From: Planctomycetaceae bacterium
GTDB lineage: Bacteria > Planctomycetota > Phycisphaerae > Tepidisphaerales > Tepidisphaeraceae
DNA: 64,000 bases
Assembly: GCA_027487775.1 (NCBI GenBank)
Contig: JAIYCY010000029.1
Coordinates: forward strand, 186,001-250,000
Direction: 5' to 3'
Of the stretch, positions 51,033 through 58,478 are shown piece by piece. The notes under the pieces were generated by a model that was not told where the DNA came from, ran no database searches, and was given only the letters and a program-made list of their open reading frames with translations. The position numbers were made by a program, and so were the translations under genes. Every line of letters starts with the position of its first letter. Position 1 is the stretch's first letter.

Positions 51033-52088
51033 ATGGTTCGAAAAATTATCATTCCGTTGTTGAGTGTTTTGGGTTTGACGGCCGCGATTTATACGGTTCG
51101 AGCGAGCAACAAGACGGTAACGCCGCAGCCGCCGATCGCTCCGCCGGCGGTGGCACCGTTTGAGCGTTATGTTGCTGGTGCCGGGTTGGTGGAGGCGAGT
51201 ACGGAGAACATCGCGGTGGGTACGTTGGTGCCTGGCGTGGTGACGGAGTTGTATGTGCGGATAGGTGATCGGGTGAAGAAGGGTGATGCGTTGTTTAAGA
51301 TTGATGCGCGTGATTTGGACGCGGAGCTATTGGTGGCTCGTGCGTCGTTGGAGAGCGCGGTAAAGCAACTGGAGCGATTGAGGCAGGCGCCGCGTGCGGA
51401 GGATGTTCCGCCGGTGGAGGCGCGGATGCGTGCGGCGGAGGCGTTGCGATCGAATCGTCAGCGGGAGTTTGATCGTTTGAGTTCATTGGGTACGACAGTG
51501 AGTCGCGACGAGATGGATCGTGCGTTGTGGACGTTGCGTCAGGCGGAGGCGGAAGCGGAGGCCGCGCGGGCGGAGCTTGATCGGGTGAAGGCAGGTACTT
51601 GGCAGCCGGATTTGGATGTAGCGATAGCGGTGGTGGCTGGTGCGCAGGCGCAGTTGGATGCGGTGCAGGTGGAGTTGGATCGCAGGACGGTGCGTTCGAA
51701 GATCGATGGTGTGGTGATGCAGGTGAAGATTCGCGAGGGAGAGTATGCGTCGACGGGTCCGTTGCAGCAGCCTTTGATGTTGTTGGGCGAGACCGAGACG
51801 TTGCATGTGCGTGTGGATATCGATGAGAACGACGCGTGGCGTGTCAAAGACGGTGCTGCGGCGAGGGCGTTTGTGCGGGGTAATTCGGAATTGGATGCGG
51901 CGTTGACCTTCGTTCGAATCGAGCCGTACATCATTCCGAAGCGGAGTCTGACGGGCGAAAGCTCAGAGCGTGTGGATACGCGTGTGCTGCAGGTGATTTA
52001 TGCGTTCCGGGCGGCCGACTTTGAGAAGGCGCATGGAGCGAAGGTCTATGCGGGTCAGCAGATGGATGTGTTTGTGGAGTCGAGGTGA
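51033..52088 (+). CDS. HlyD/DevB-like membrane-fusion (periplasmic adaptor) protein
   Basis: Periplasmic adaptor that would join the inner-membrane transporter to a TolC-like outer-membrane channel. The ATG at 51033 starts a single membrane anchor (IIIPLLSVLGLTAAIYTV). A barrel-sandwich/lipoyl half (VGTLVPGVVTELYVRIGDRVKKGDALFKIDARDL), a helical hairpin (LESAVKQLERLRQAPRAEDVPPVEARMRAAEAL, then QREFDRLSSLGTTVSRDEMDRALWTLRQAEAEAEAARAEL), the return lipoyl half (RTVRSKIDGVVMQVKIREGEYAST) and a beta-barrel domain follow. 351 residues. No outer-membrane channel gene is present in the window. Confidence 0.93.
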   Translation: MVRKIIIPLLSVLGLTAAIYTVRASNKTVTPQPPIAPPAVAPFERYVAGAGLVEASTENIAVGTLVPGVVTELYVRIGDRVKKGDALFKIDARDLDAELLVARASLESAVKQLERLRQAPRAEDVPPVEARMRAAEALRSNRQREFDRLSSLGTTVSRDEMDRALWTLRQAEAEAEAARAELDRVKAGTWQPDLDVAIAVVAGAQAQLDAVQVELDRRTVRSKIDGVVMQVKIREGEYASTGPLQQPLMLLGETETLHVRVDIDENDAWRVKDGAAARAFVRGNSELDAALTFVRIEPYIIPKRSLTGESSERVDTRVLQVIYAFRAADFEKAHGAKVYAGQQMDVFVESR

Positions 52089-52203
52089 GATCGACGTAAG
52101 CGGACGCGTGAGAGAGAGCTTGGCAGAGGTGATGTCGACCGGAGTGATTTCCGCGGTCGCCTGCTGGGTTTGGTTGAGGGACGAACCAAATGACATGGAC
52201 GAA

Positions 52204-53721
52204 TCAAATGGCCGTTTGATCGTGGTGGTGCGTCGGTTGGAATCTGTGTGTGATGATGGGTGAATCAGGGTTGGGGCATGTGTGGATCCTTGAGGGCGAG
52301 AGGCCGGTCTCCTGGGCGAGTTTGGCGAGGGATTCATCGATGGCTTGATGGGCTTGGGGTGAGTTGTTGGCGAGCGTGACGATGATTCCGCGTCCGGTGC
52401 CGGCGAGTCGTGCGCCGTAAATTCCGGCCGGCTCGCGTGAGCGGAGGACTTCGACGAGTCGATCTGCATTCGGCGAGGAGATGGTTGCGGAGTCTGCGGC
52501 GCTTTTGTGGCTGGCGTACATGAGATGTCCGGCCTTATCGAGTGAGAGTCCGCGCGACTTGGGATCGGTGGCGTTGCGTGCGTCTGAGAGGTGGCGGATG
52601 AATTCGCGTGTGCGGCGGGCCTCGAAGATGAAGTGGTCGGCTGCGGGCTGGATGGGATAGGTGTGTGCGGGGTCGATGGGATGAAGATGAGTCAGTGCGG
52701 CGGGGAATCGTTGGAGCAGATCGCGGCCGGTGATCGATTCGGGTAGGGCGTTGCGGAAGAAGCGTTTGTAGTCTTCGGGATCGAGCCTGGCGAGTTGACC
52801 TTCCATCGGATCAGAGATCAGTTCGTGTCCTGCTTCACGTCCCATGCGATGCATTTGAGCGAGCAGCAGCGCGTGTGCGATCGAGGCGGACTGATGCAGG
52901 AGATCGAGGCGTTCATCGATCGTAGGGCCCGTGCGGTCGGCTGTTTGATCGATTGCTCGGCCGATTCCGATGTCGAATCCAATGTCGATGGCGACGACAT
53001 GAACACCGGGCGGCGGATCGAAGTGTACAGGCGACGCGGATGAAGGTGCGTGACGGAGGAGTTGTTGCGGTAGGAAGTTCCGCGCGACGGCGTCGATGAG
53101 GGCGTGGCGTTGGTCAGCGGGTATAGGGGCGGCGGGTTGGTTGGGCTGGGGGCTGAGGTGATGGCGATCGAGGTTGAGATGGTGGAGGAGGATGTTGAGT
53201 GAGGTGCGTGTGGTGGTGAGGTGGGGATTGAGTTCGGGATTGGGCGGTATGTCGGAGAGGAAGGCGAGATCGAATCCGGTGATGCGTGCGTCGTGCAGAT
53301 CGATGTGATGCAGATGATGGAGTTGGGCGAGTGGGCCGATGACGGGTGAGGCGAACGCTGCGCCGGGTGAGTTGAGTCCGCGTTTGATGGCATCGGCGTG
53401 CAGGGAGAAGAGTGGGTTGGTTGCGTCGAGTTGAAGATCGAGTGTGAAGGGTCGTTGCTGGTCGAGTTCATTGAACGAGAGGATTCGTACGCGTCGATCG
53501 GTGCGTGATCGGAGCGCGACCGCGACGGCGGGGGCGAGGGGAAGGGTGACGTGGGGTGAACCCTGTGCGGAAGCGAGTCCGCCCATGATGTCGATGGTGG
53601 CGTGCGAGGCGTTGAGATGGATGAGGCCTGGGGCGCCGAGAGTTGAGCTCAGTTCGGCAGAGATGCGAGCGATAAGTCGGTTGAGGAGTTCTGGTGAATG
53701 TGACGTGAGGGATGTCTTCAT
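52204..53721 (-). CDS. L-arabinokinase-like GHMP-fold protein with degenerate motifs
   Basis: A 505-residue protein of the galactokinase/L-arabinokinase branch of the GHMP superfamily; the ATG at 53721 opens it. Motif 1 reads HLNASHATIDIMGGLASAQGS, like the DVMGGIADYSGS of arabinokinases. The middle is also recognisable: RFFRNALPESITGRDLLQRF, then PIDPAHTYPIQPAADHFIFE, and GIYGARLAGTGRGIIVTLAN as motif 3. However, the phosphate-binding motif 2, normally PxGxGLSSSA, is missing: the expected place reads SDIPPNPELNPHLTTTRT. Catalysis is therefore doubtful. It is a single gene, followed downstream by nothing obvious in sugar metabolism. A regulatory or sugar-binding pseudokinase is one alternative. 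Confidence 0.75.
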   Translation of the reverse strand: MKTSLTSHSPELLNRLIARISAELSSTLGAPGLIHLNASHATIDIMGGLASAQGSPHVTLPLAPAVAVALRSRTDRRVRILSFNELDQQRPFTLDLQLDATNPLFSLHADAIKRGLNSPGAAFASPVIGPLAQLHHLHHIDLHDARITGFDLAFLSDIPPNPELNPHLTTTRTSLNILLHHLNLDRHHLSPQPNQPAAPIPADQRHALIDAVARNFLPQQLLRHAPSSASPVHFDPPPGVHVVAIDIGFDIGIGRAIDQTADRTGPTIDERLDLLHQSASIAHALLLAQMHRMGREAGHELISDPMEGQLARLDPEDYKRFFRNALPESITGRDLLQRFPAALTHLHPIDPAHTYPIQPAADHFIFEARRTREFIRHLSDARNATDPKSRGLSLDKAGHLMYASHKSAADSATISSPNADRLVEVLRSREPAGIYGARLAGTGRGIIVTLANNSPQAHQAIDESLAKLAQETGLSPSRIHTCPNPDSPIITHRFQPTHHHDQTAI

Positions 53722-53770
53722 CAGGGCGGAGTGTAGGCTCGAGGTTGTGGTTGTGGTTTGAATCGGATGA

Positions 53771-53820
53771 AGGACTGTGAAGGGCTGTGAAGGGCTGTGA
53801 AGGACTGTGAAGGACGATGA
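53771..53820. repeat. 10-bp tandem repeat (5 units) between two minus-strand genes
   Basis: Unit AGGACTGTGA or AGGGCTGTGA, at 53771, 53781, 53791, 53801 and (diverged) 53811. It lies in the gap between the lipoprotein gene stop and the arabinokinase-like gene start, so it forms part of the latter's upstream region. Confidence 0.85.
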
Positions 53821-53830
53821 AGGTCGTTGT

Positions 53831-54352
53831 TCAGTTGGATGAAGGGGGTTGGATGATGAGTTCGCTGAAGAGTCGAGTTGAGCCGTCGAAGGTGGCGGAG
53901 AGGAGGTATGCGTTACCGGGTTTGATGCGTGGTGATTCGAGTCGAAAGACGTAGCAACGGCTGGCGAAGCTCCATCGTTCGCGTTGTTGTTCGCGGGTTT
54001 CGACGGGGGCGATCCAGGCGTTTTCGATGCGTTTTCCGCGGCGTGTGGGTGAATCGCGATCGTAGGCGAAGAGCTCGAAGACGAATCGCCCGGCCGCCTT
54101 GGTGGGATCGCCGAAGTCGTCGCGAAGTTCGGCGAGGACTTCGATGCCGTCGGGTTTGTTGTCGTCGGTCCAGTCGGTGATGCGTGAGAAGGTGGGATGG
54201 AGTCGAAGTGCGATCGGCTCGAACATCGCATGGCGTGAGGAGGAGTGATTCGACGGGCTGGCCTGTTGTGGGATGGAGATGGTGTTGCAGCCTGCGATGA
54301 GTAAGGGAGCGACGAGGCAAGCGAGTTGTTGTAGGCGTTTGTGGTGCATCAT
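53831..54352 (-). CDS. Lipoprotein, unknown function
   Basis: A 173-residue protein beginning MMHHKRLQQLACLVAPLLIAGCNTIS, with a clear lipobox (LIAGC) and a polar linker. The mature part is strand-rich (IALRLHPTFSRITDW, GRFVFELFAYDRDSPTRRGKRIENAWIAP, CYVFRLESPRIKPGNAYLLSATF) and looks like a single beta-sandwich or C2-like domain. I recognise no family. The frame runs on upstream but has no plausible earlier start. It precedes the arabinokinase-like gene by 109 bp on the same strand, so they may share a transcript. Confidence 0.75.
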   Translation of the reverse strand: MMHHKRLQQLACLVAPLLIAGCNTISIPQQASPSNHSSSRHAMFEPIALRLHPTFSRITDWTDDNKPDGIEVLAELRDDFGDPTKAAGRFVFELFAYDRDSPTRRGKRIENAWIAPVETREQQRERWSFASRCYVFRLESPRIKPGNAYLLSATFDGSTRLFSELIIQPPSSN

Positions 54353-54626
54353 GATGAAGGATGAGGCGTGTGAGGAGTATGACGATCGAATGGCTTCGCC
54401 TGGATTGGCTATAGACATGACGGGGCGGGCTGTCAATGCGACCGGGCGAAAGATTGGCATTCTGCCGTGATCCGTACAAAATATGAACATCGGAGCGACC
54501 GCATTTAATTGAGACTGTTTCTCATCAGGCGCATGCCCGGCGCGATGGGTTGTAAGATGATGATTTTCAGGTAATTGCGATTGGTGTTGGGGTTGGGTGA
54601 ATTTGCAAACGGGTAGGAATCTCGGA
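54353..54626. other. Intergenic region between the divergent lipoprotein gene and candidate RNA
   Basis: No gene is supported here. The region is richer in A+T than its surroundings and is the likely site of the minus-strand promoter of the lipoprotein gene, but I could not settle on boxes. The G/C dyad and the plus-strand promoter begin at 54627. Confidence 0.4.
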
Positions 54627-54655
54627 TTGACCCCCCGGCGGGTGGGGGGTATAGT
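54627..54655 (+). promoter_or_regulatory. Strong sigma-70-type promoter with dyad in the spacer
   Basis: TTGACC (54627-54632) and TATAGT (54650-54655) are separated by exactly 17 nt. The spacer consists almost wholly of CCCCCC (54631-54636, partly shared with the -35) and GGGGGG (54644-54649), an inverted repeat around a 7-nt loop. It is the best promoter match found in the window. The first downstream plus-strand CDS is about 0.5 kb away, so it probably drives the RNA described next. Confidence 0.75.
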
Positions 54656-54661
54656 GCGTGG

Positions 54662-54963
54662 CATCGGTACGGGCTGAAGAGGCCCTGAGTTGGTTAGACA
54701 GACGGTCGAATGGATCAATGAACGGTCAGCGAATGAGTGAACGGTGAACGAATGAGTGAACTGTTCGATGGATCGGCCGACTGTGGTGAGCTTAAGCGGA
54801 CATGACATAAAGCGCCGGTGCAAGAGCGATGCGAAGGTTCGAAGCGTCTAGAAGACGTTGTCGGGCGATCAGCGATGCTCGGCGGATGAATCCTGCGGCT
54901 TCATGCCGTGGCAAACTCCCGGAGGCGGAATCGGAGCCACCCCTCCGGGAGTCTTTGTTTTTT
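54662..54963 (+). ncRNA. Candidate structured non-coding RNA or leader of about 300 nt
   Basis: The stretch between a strong promoter and a strong terminator has no credible reading frame. It contains several local hairpins: GGGC(N7)GCCC near 54671, CGTCT-AGA-AGACG at 54848-54860 or so, and GGC.GATGAA with TTCAT.GCC near 54883-54907. It also holds two near-copies of GCGAATGAGTGAAC (near 54729 and 54748). It does not match, by eye, the conserved cores of RNase P RNA, tmRNA, SRP RNA, 6S RNA or common riboswitches. It could be a stand-alone sRNA or a terminated leader of the PyrK-like gene about 230 bp downstream. Confidence 0.6.
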
Positions 54964-54965
54964 GA
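54915..54965 (+). terminator. Rho-independent terminator of the candidate RNA
   Basis: A perfect 11-bp stem, ACTCCCGGAGG (54915-54925) and CCTCCGGGAGT (54942-54952), with a 16-nt loop, is followed by CTTTGTTTTTTG. It is the clearest plus-strand terminator in the window and ends no protein gene. Confidence 0.85.
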
Positions 54966-55010
54966 GGTTGTGCGTGGGCTTATGGTTGGATGGGGCGTGG
55001 TGTGAGAATC

Positions 55011-55067
55011 GACGATCGATCGGTTGATCGACGATCGATCGGTTGATCGAGGATTGATGGGTGGATC
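55011..55067. repeat. 19-bp tandem repeat upstream of the PyrK-like gene
   Basis: GACGATCGATCGGTTGATC is exact at 55011-55029 and 55030-55048, with a diverged third copy at 55049-55067. Each contains the palindrome CGATCGATCG. A second short repeat (GGCGGCGGAGGT twice) follows near 55075-55098. Either may be part of the gene's upstream control region. Confidence 0.8.
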
Positions 55068-55196
55068 GGCGATGGCGGCGGAGGTGGCGGCGGAGGTGGC
55101 TGCGTCGTTTTAGGTCGGATGAATTGAAGGACGTGGGAAGGACTTGGGAGGTTGGGCGTGGGCGAGACCGGACGTTTGGGGAAGTCGGAGATGGCG

Positions 55197-56402
55197 ATGG
55201 CGACGACGGCTGGGTCGAGTCGGGGGATTTATGCGGCCCGGGTGGTCGAGCGTGTGGAGCTTTGTCGGGAGCATTTTCGGTTGCGGTTTGCGGTGCCAGG
55301 GTTGCCGGCATCTGGGCCGGGGCAATTCTTGCAAGTGCAATGCAACGGGGATGTTACGGCACGGCGTGGTGTGCAAGCAGGGGGCGAGGATTCTCTCGGA
55401 AGTGATGCCGGCGAGGGGCACGAATTTGACTGGGACCCGTCGGCGGGTCCGATGCGGCGGGCGGGTCGGGCAGAAGCCTCTGGGCGTGCGGGAGCCTCCG
55501 GACGATTAGATCCTTCGGATGGGCTGGGGCGTTTGGGACAGACTGTGGGTGGGTCGGGTAGTTTGGGTGGTTTGGGTGGGGTCGGGTTGGGTGGATCGAT
55601 GGGGCTGGATTTTGATGGGCCTGCGGCGTTTTTGCGTCGGCCGTTCTCGATTGCAGGTCGAATGGAGTTGGATGGGGTTTCGCATGTGGATTTGATTGGT
55701 CGTGAGGTGGGTGTTGGGACGCGATTTTTGTCGAGGCTTGGGGTGGGAGATGAGGTGAGCGTGCTGGGGCCGCTCGGGAATCGTTTTCGGTTGCCCGGTG
55801 CGAATGGGATCGGTTTGCTGGTGGGCGGGGGCGTGGGGATTCCGCCGATGATTTATTTGGCGCAGGCGATCGCGGAGTTGAATCGGTTGGAGGCTGGTGA
55901 ACGTCCTCGTCGTGCGATTGCGTTTTCAGGGGCGTTGACGGTTGATTTGTTGGCGTTGACGCGAACGGGCAACGCGCCGAGGCCCGGTCCGACCGACTTT
56001 GATCCGCGGTACAACATTGGGGAGTTTGATGCGTTTGGCGTGCCGGCGGTGATATCGACGGACGACGGATCGTGGGGCTGGAAGGGATTTGTGACCGAGG
56101 CGTTGGAGAGGTACCTCGACGCGTGGATCACCGATCAGGCGGACCGTCAGCGGGCGATCATTTACACGTGTGGCCCTGAGCCGATGATGAAGCGAGTGCA
56201 GGAGATAGCAGCGAGGCGTGGGATTGCGTGTCAGATCGCGGTGGAGCGCGCGATGGCGTGCGGGATGGGGACATGCCAGTCGTGCTGTATTCGGGTGAAG
56301 AAGCCTGATCCCGCGAGGCCTCCCATGCCGGGCGAATCCTGGTGCTACCGACTTGCCTGCACCGACGGGCCGGTCTTTTCCGGCGATGATCTACTTTGGT
56401 AA
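55197..56402 (+). CDS. Dihydroorotate dehydrogenase electron-transfer subunit-like (PyrK) flavoprotein, with insert
   Basis: FAD/[2Fe-2S] reductase of the PyrK family, which passes electrons between dihydroorotate dehydrogenase B and NAD(H). Landmarks: RRPFSIAG (FAD), LLVGGGVGIPPMIYLAQ (NAD-binding), YTCGPEPMMK, and the C-terminal cluster motif CGMGTCQSCCIRV...WCYRLACTDGPVF. The ATG at 55197 has GGAG 6 nt upstream; a GTG at 55158 with GGGAGG 6 nt upstream would add 13 residues and is equally possible. Between the FAD-binding strands lies about 75 residues of Gly/Ser/Ala/Arg-rich sequence (AGRAEASGRAGASGRLDPSD, then GGSGSLGGLGGVGLGGS), absent from usual PyrK (about 260 residues); total 401. 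No pyrD gene is adjacent. Confidence 0.85.
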   Translation: MATTAGSSRGIYAARVVERVELCREHFRLRFAVPGLPASGPGQFLQVQCNGDVTARRGVQAGGEDSLGSDAGEGHEFDWDPSAGPMRRAGRAEASGRAGASGRLDPSDGLGRLGQTVGGSGSLGGLGGVGLGGSMGLDFDGPAAFLRRPFSIAGRMELDGVSHVDLIGREVGVGTRFLSRLGVGDEVSVLGPLGNRFRLPGANGIGLLVGGGVGIPPMIYLAQAIAELNRLEAGERPRRAIAFSGALTVDLLALTRTGNAPRPGPTDFDPRYNIGEFDAFGVPAVISTDDGSWGWKGFVTEALERYLDAWITDQADRQRAIIYTCGPEPMMKRVQEIAARRGIACQIAVERAMACGMGTCQSCCIRVKKPDPARPPMPGESWCYRLACTDGPVFSGDDLLW

Positions 56403-56615
56403 GACTTTGCCTTGGCTCGGTTTAGGGTTGATGAGATGTCGATCGGGTCGGCGGGTCATGACACATGATCCGGATTTTCCCGGTATCTTTGGGAATAAGT
56501 TGCGTGTCTGGTGCGTTCTGCGCTTTGGCGGGCTTATCATCTTTTGACGATGGCCCGACTGTGGGGCTCATCTTTGGGCCAGACGTCATTTCGATCCTTC
56601 AATCGTTCAAAAGCC

Positions 56616-57269
56616 ATGATTTTGAAAACATCCCATCCGCGTTCTGTCGGCTTCACGCTTGTGGAGTTGCTGGTGGTGATCGGCATCATTGGGGTGCTGA
56701 TTTCGATTTTGCTGCCGGTGCTGGGTCGTGTGAGGGAGGCGGCCACGCGGACGAAGTGTCAGGCGCAGCTTCGTGACATCGGGATGCAGTTTCAGATGTA
56801 TCTCAACGAGAGAAAGCTGCGTGTGCCGCGTGTGAATCCTTTTCCGTGGGCGCCTGAGTTGTTGGGATATCCGGCACCGACGTTGGTCGAGACGCTCTTT
56901 CCATATCACAAGGGGGCGACCAAGGTCTTTGAATGCCCCGCCGACACGATCATTAATGTCGCGGAGAACTCCACACTTGCAGGCGCGGAGAGTTATTACG
57001 AAGCGTGCGGGACGAGCTATGAGTACAACGTCTTTTTCAATGCATTTTGGAGCGTGGATGAGGTGACGGGGATCAACAAGACGTGGACGGACGCGCTGGC
57101 GGACAGCAAGAATCGCGGTGTGCCGGAGGATCGGTTGATGATTTTGCGTGACATGGATCCGTTTCATAGTCGCAAGCGTGCGGCGCCCGAAGCGCGTAAT
57201 GCGTTGTACGCCGACTGGCACGTCGGTCCGTTTGTTTCGGCGCGTCATCGTCCGCGTGTGACGCAGTGA
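56616..57269 (+). CDS. Prepilin-type N-terminal cleavage/methylation protein, second copy
   Basis: A 217-residue pseudopilin-like protein. The signal is SVGF^TLVELLVVIGIIGVLISILLP, with Glu+5, at about residues 10-34; the rest starts LGRVREAATRTKCQAQLRDIGMQFQMYL, as in the planctomycete secreted group. The C-terminus has NALYADWHVGPFV, a shortened version of the H-X9-DG type of end. The ATG at 56616 gives a short basic leader (MILKTSHPRS) but has no evident Shine-Dalgarno. It lies after the PyrK-like gene and before the Gly-rich membrane protein; its function is unknown. Confidence 0.85.
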   Translation: MILKTSHPRSVGFTLVELLVVIGIIGVLISILLPVLGRVREAATRTKCQAQLRDIGMQFQMYLNERKLRVPRVNPFPWAPELLGYPAPTLVETLFPYHKGATKVFECPADTIINVAENSTLAGAESYYEACGTSYEYNVFFNAFWSVDEVTGINKTWTDALADSKNRGVPEDRLMILRDMDPFHSRKRAAPEARNALYADWHVGPFVSARHRPRVTQ

Positions 57270-57369
57270 TCGGATGAGGGCGTGAGAATTGTTGGGATGA
57301 TGAACGGTGAATGACTTGGAATGAATTTGATCGATCGAATAGGGATCTAACTGGAATTTGGAGACGCAT

Positions 57370-58182
57370 ATGAGTGGCGGACAGATCAGCGAGAAGACGT
57401 CGGCGTTTATGAAGCAGCAGGAGCAGTCGGCGGCGCGTCGTAAGCTTGTGACGGGGATTGTGGGGGTGGTGGCGACGCTTGCGATCGGGGCGGGCGGATA
57501 TTTTGCGTACACGGGTTGGCAGAAGCGTCAGTCGGAGGCGCGTGCGAAGGAGTTGGCAGCCAAGGCGATTCAGGAGCGTGATTTTGACTCGATGCGACAG
57601 GCGGTCGACGCGGGTCAGGTCTCGCGCGACCAGATGCGATCGGCGATGGGCAGTGCCTTTGAGCAGGAAGCCGACCGTCGGATGAATGAGTATTTCGATT
57701 TGCCCGAGCAGGATCGTGATAAGTATCTCGATGGGCTCATCGACGAGATGCGTGAGCGGATGGAAGAGATGCAGCGTCGTCGCGCCGAGCAGGGCGAGCG
57801 TCCGCGTGAAGGAGATCGCGGCGAGGGGCGAGCTGAAGGGCGGGGTGAAGGTCAGGGCGAGCCTGCGACAGAGGAGGAGCGGGCGCAACGAGAGGCGGAG
57901 CGTGAGGAGCGTCGTCAGCAGATGGAACAGCGTCGCGCCGAGCGTGATGCGGGAACGCCGCCCGACCTGCGTGCCAAGCGTGCCGAGTTTCGCGCGGCGT
58001 TGATGCGTCGGGCGCTGGAGCGTGGGATTCAGATGCCCGGCGGCGGTCGCGGCGGGATGGGCGGCGGATTCGGTGGGGGCGGTTGGGGTGGTGGCGGAGG
58101 CGATCGGGGTGGCGATCGCGGAGGCCAGACAGGTGGTGGCCAGGGTGGTGGTGGTCAGGGTGGCGGACAGAATCCGCGGTAA
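57370..58182 (+). CDS. Single-span membrane protein with charged rod and Gly-rich tail
   Basis: A 270-residue protein. The ATG at 57370 follows GGAG by 7 nt. One membrane helix (KLVTGIVGVVATLAIGAGGYFAYTGW, about residues 29-54) is followed by a long Arg/Glu-rich, helix-prone region (about 60-200; ERMEEMQRRRAEQGERPREG, EREERRQQMEQRRAERDAG) and a C-terminal tail of about 50 residues of Gly/Arg/Gln (GGRGGMGGGFGGGGWGGGGG). I recognise no enzyme family. The composition suggests a structural or RNA/nucleoid-interacting role, but that is a guess. A strong terminator follows. Confidence 0.7.
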   Translation: MSGGQISEKTSAFMKQQEQSAARRKLVTGIVGVVATLAIGAGGYFAYTGWQKRQSEARAKELAAKAIQERDFDSMRQAVDAGQVSRDQMRSAMGSAFEQEADRRMNEYFDLPEQDRDKYLDGLIDEMRERMEEMQRRRAEQGERPREGDRGEGRAEGRGEGQGEPATEEERAQREAEREERRQQMEQRRAERDAGTPPDLRAKRAEFRAALMRRALERGIQMPGGGRGGMGGGFGGGGWGGGGGDRGGDRGGQTGGGQGGGGQGGGQNPR

Positions 58183-58246
58183 GCCCGGGCATCAACATCA
58201 GCCTCGATCGCAGTCGAGGTAGGTCACGGTCGAGAACAAACATCCG

Positions 58247-58286
58247 AGCCATCCGTCGTACGCGTCGGATGGCTTTGTTTTTTTTT
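58247..58286 (+). terminator. Rho-independent terminator after the Gly-rich membrane protein gene
   Basis: AGCCATCCG (58247-58255) and CGGATGGCT (58266-58274) form a 9-bp stem with a 10-nt loop, followed by TTGTTTTTTTTTG. It ends the plus-strand unit. Confidence 0.9.
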
Positions 58287-58410
58287 GCGACGGCGTCCAC
58301 GCGTTCGTGACGTCGTCATTCACAGGAAAAGTGATTTGGATGTTAGCTCAGGCGCGGGGTCGAAGGACTGACAGGCGAGAGCCGGGTCGGTGTGATGATT
58401 GGAAAGGAAA

Positions 58411-58435
58411 GGCCCCGCCGGGTGAGGGCGGGGCC
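58411..58435 (-). terminator. Hairpin downstream of the EERRML-motif protein gene
   Basis: GGCCCCGCC (58411-58419) and GGCGGGGCC (58427-58435) form a 9-bp, very G/C-rich stem. On the minus strand it is followed by CTTTCCTTTCC, a weak T-tract; on the plus strand ATTTTTG comes 8 nt later. Confidence 0.6.
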
Positions 58436-58478
58436 GGGTGGGATTTTTGTGTTTGGGTTCGAGTGAAGTCGAGCCGTT

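Noticed and set aside
53722..54231. N-terminal extension of the arabinokinase-like frame
   Set aside because: The extension is Ser/Pro/Asn-rich shadow of the lipoprotein gene and the 10-bp repeat; the conserved protein begins at 53721.
54353..54823. N-terminal extension of the lipoprotein frame over the candidate RNA
   Set aside because: It contains repeat-encoded HSFTVHSF-type sequence, precedes a proper lipoprotein signal peptide, and overlaps the promoter and RNA region.
54836..54846. GGTTCGAAGC as a possible tRNA T-loop
   Set aside because: No acceptor stem, D-arm or anticodon arm can be formed around it, so a tRNA is not supported; it is a part of the candidate RNA.
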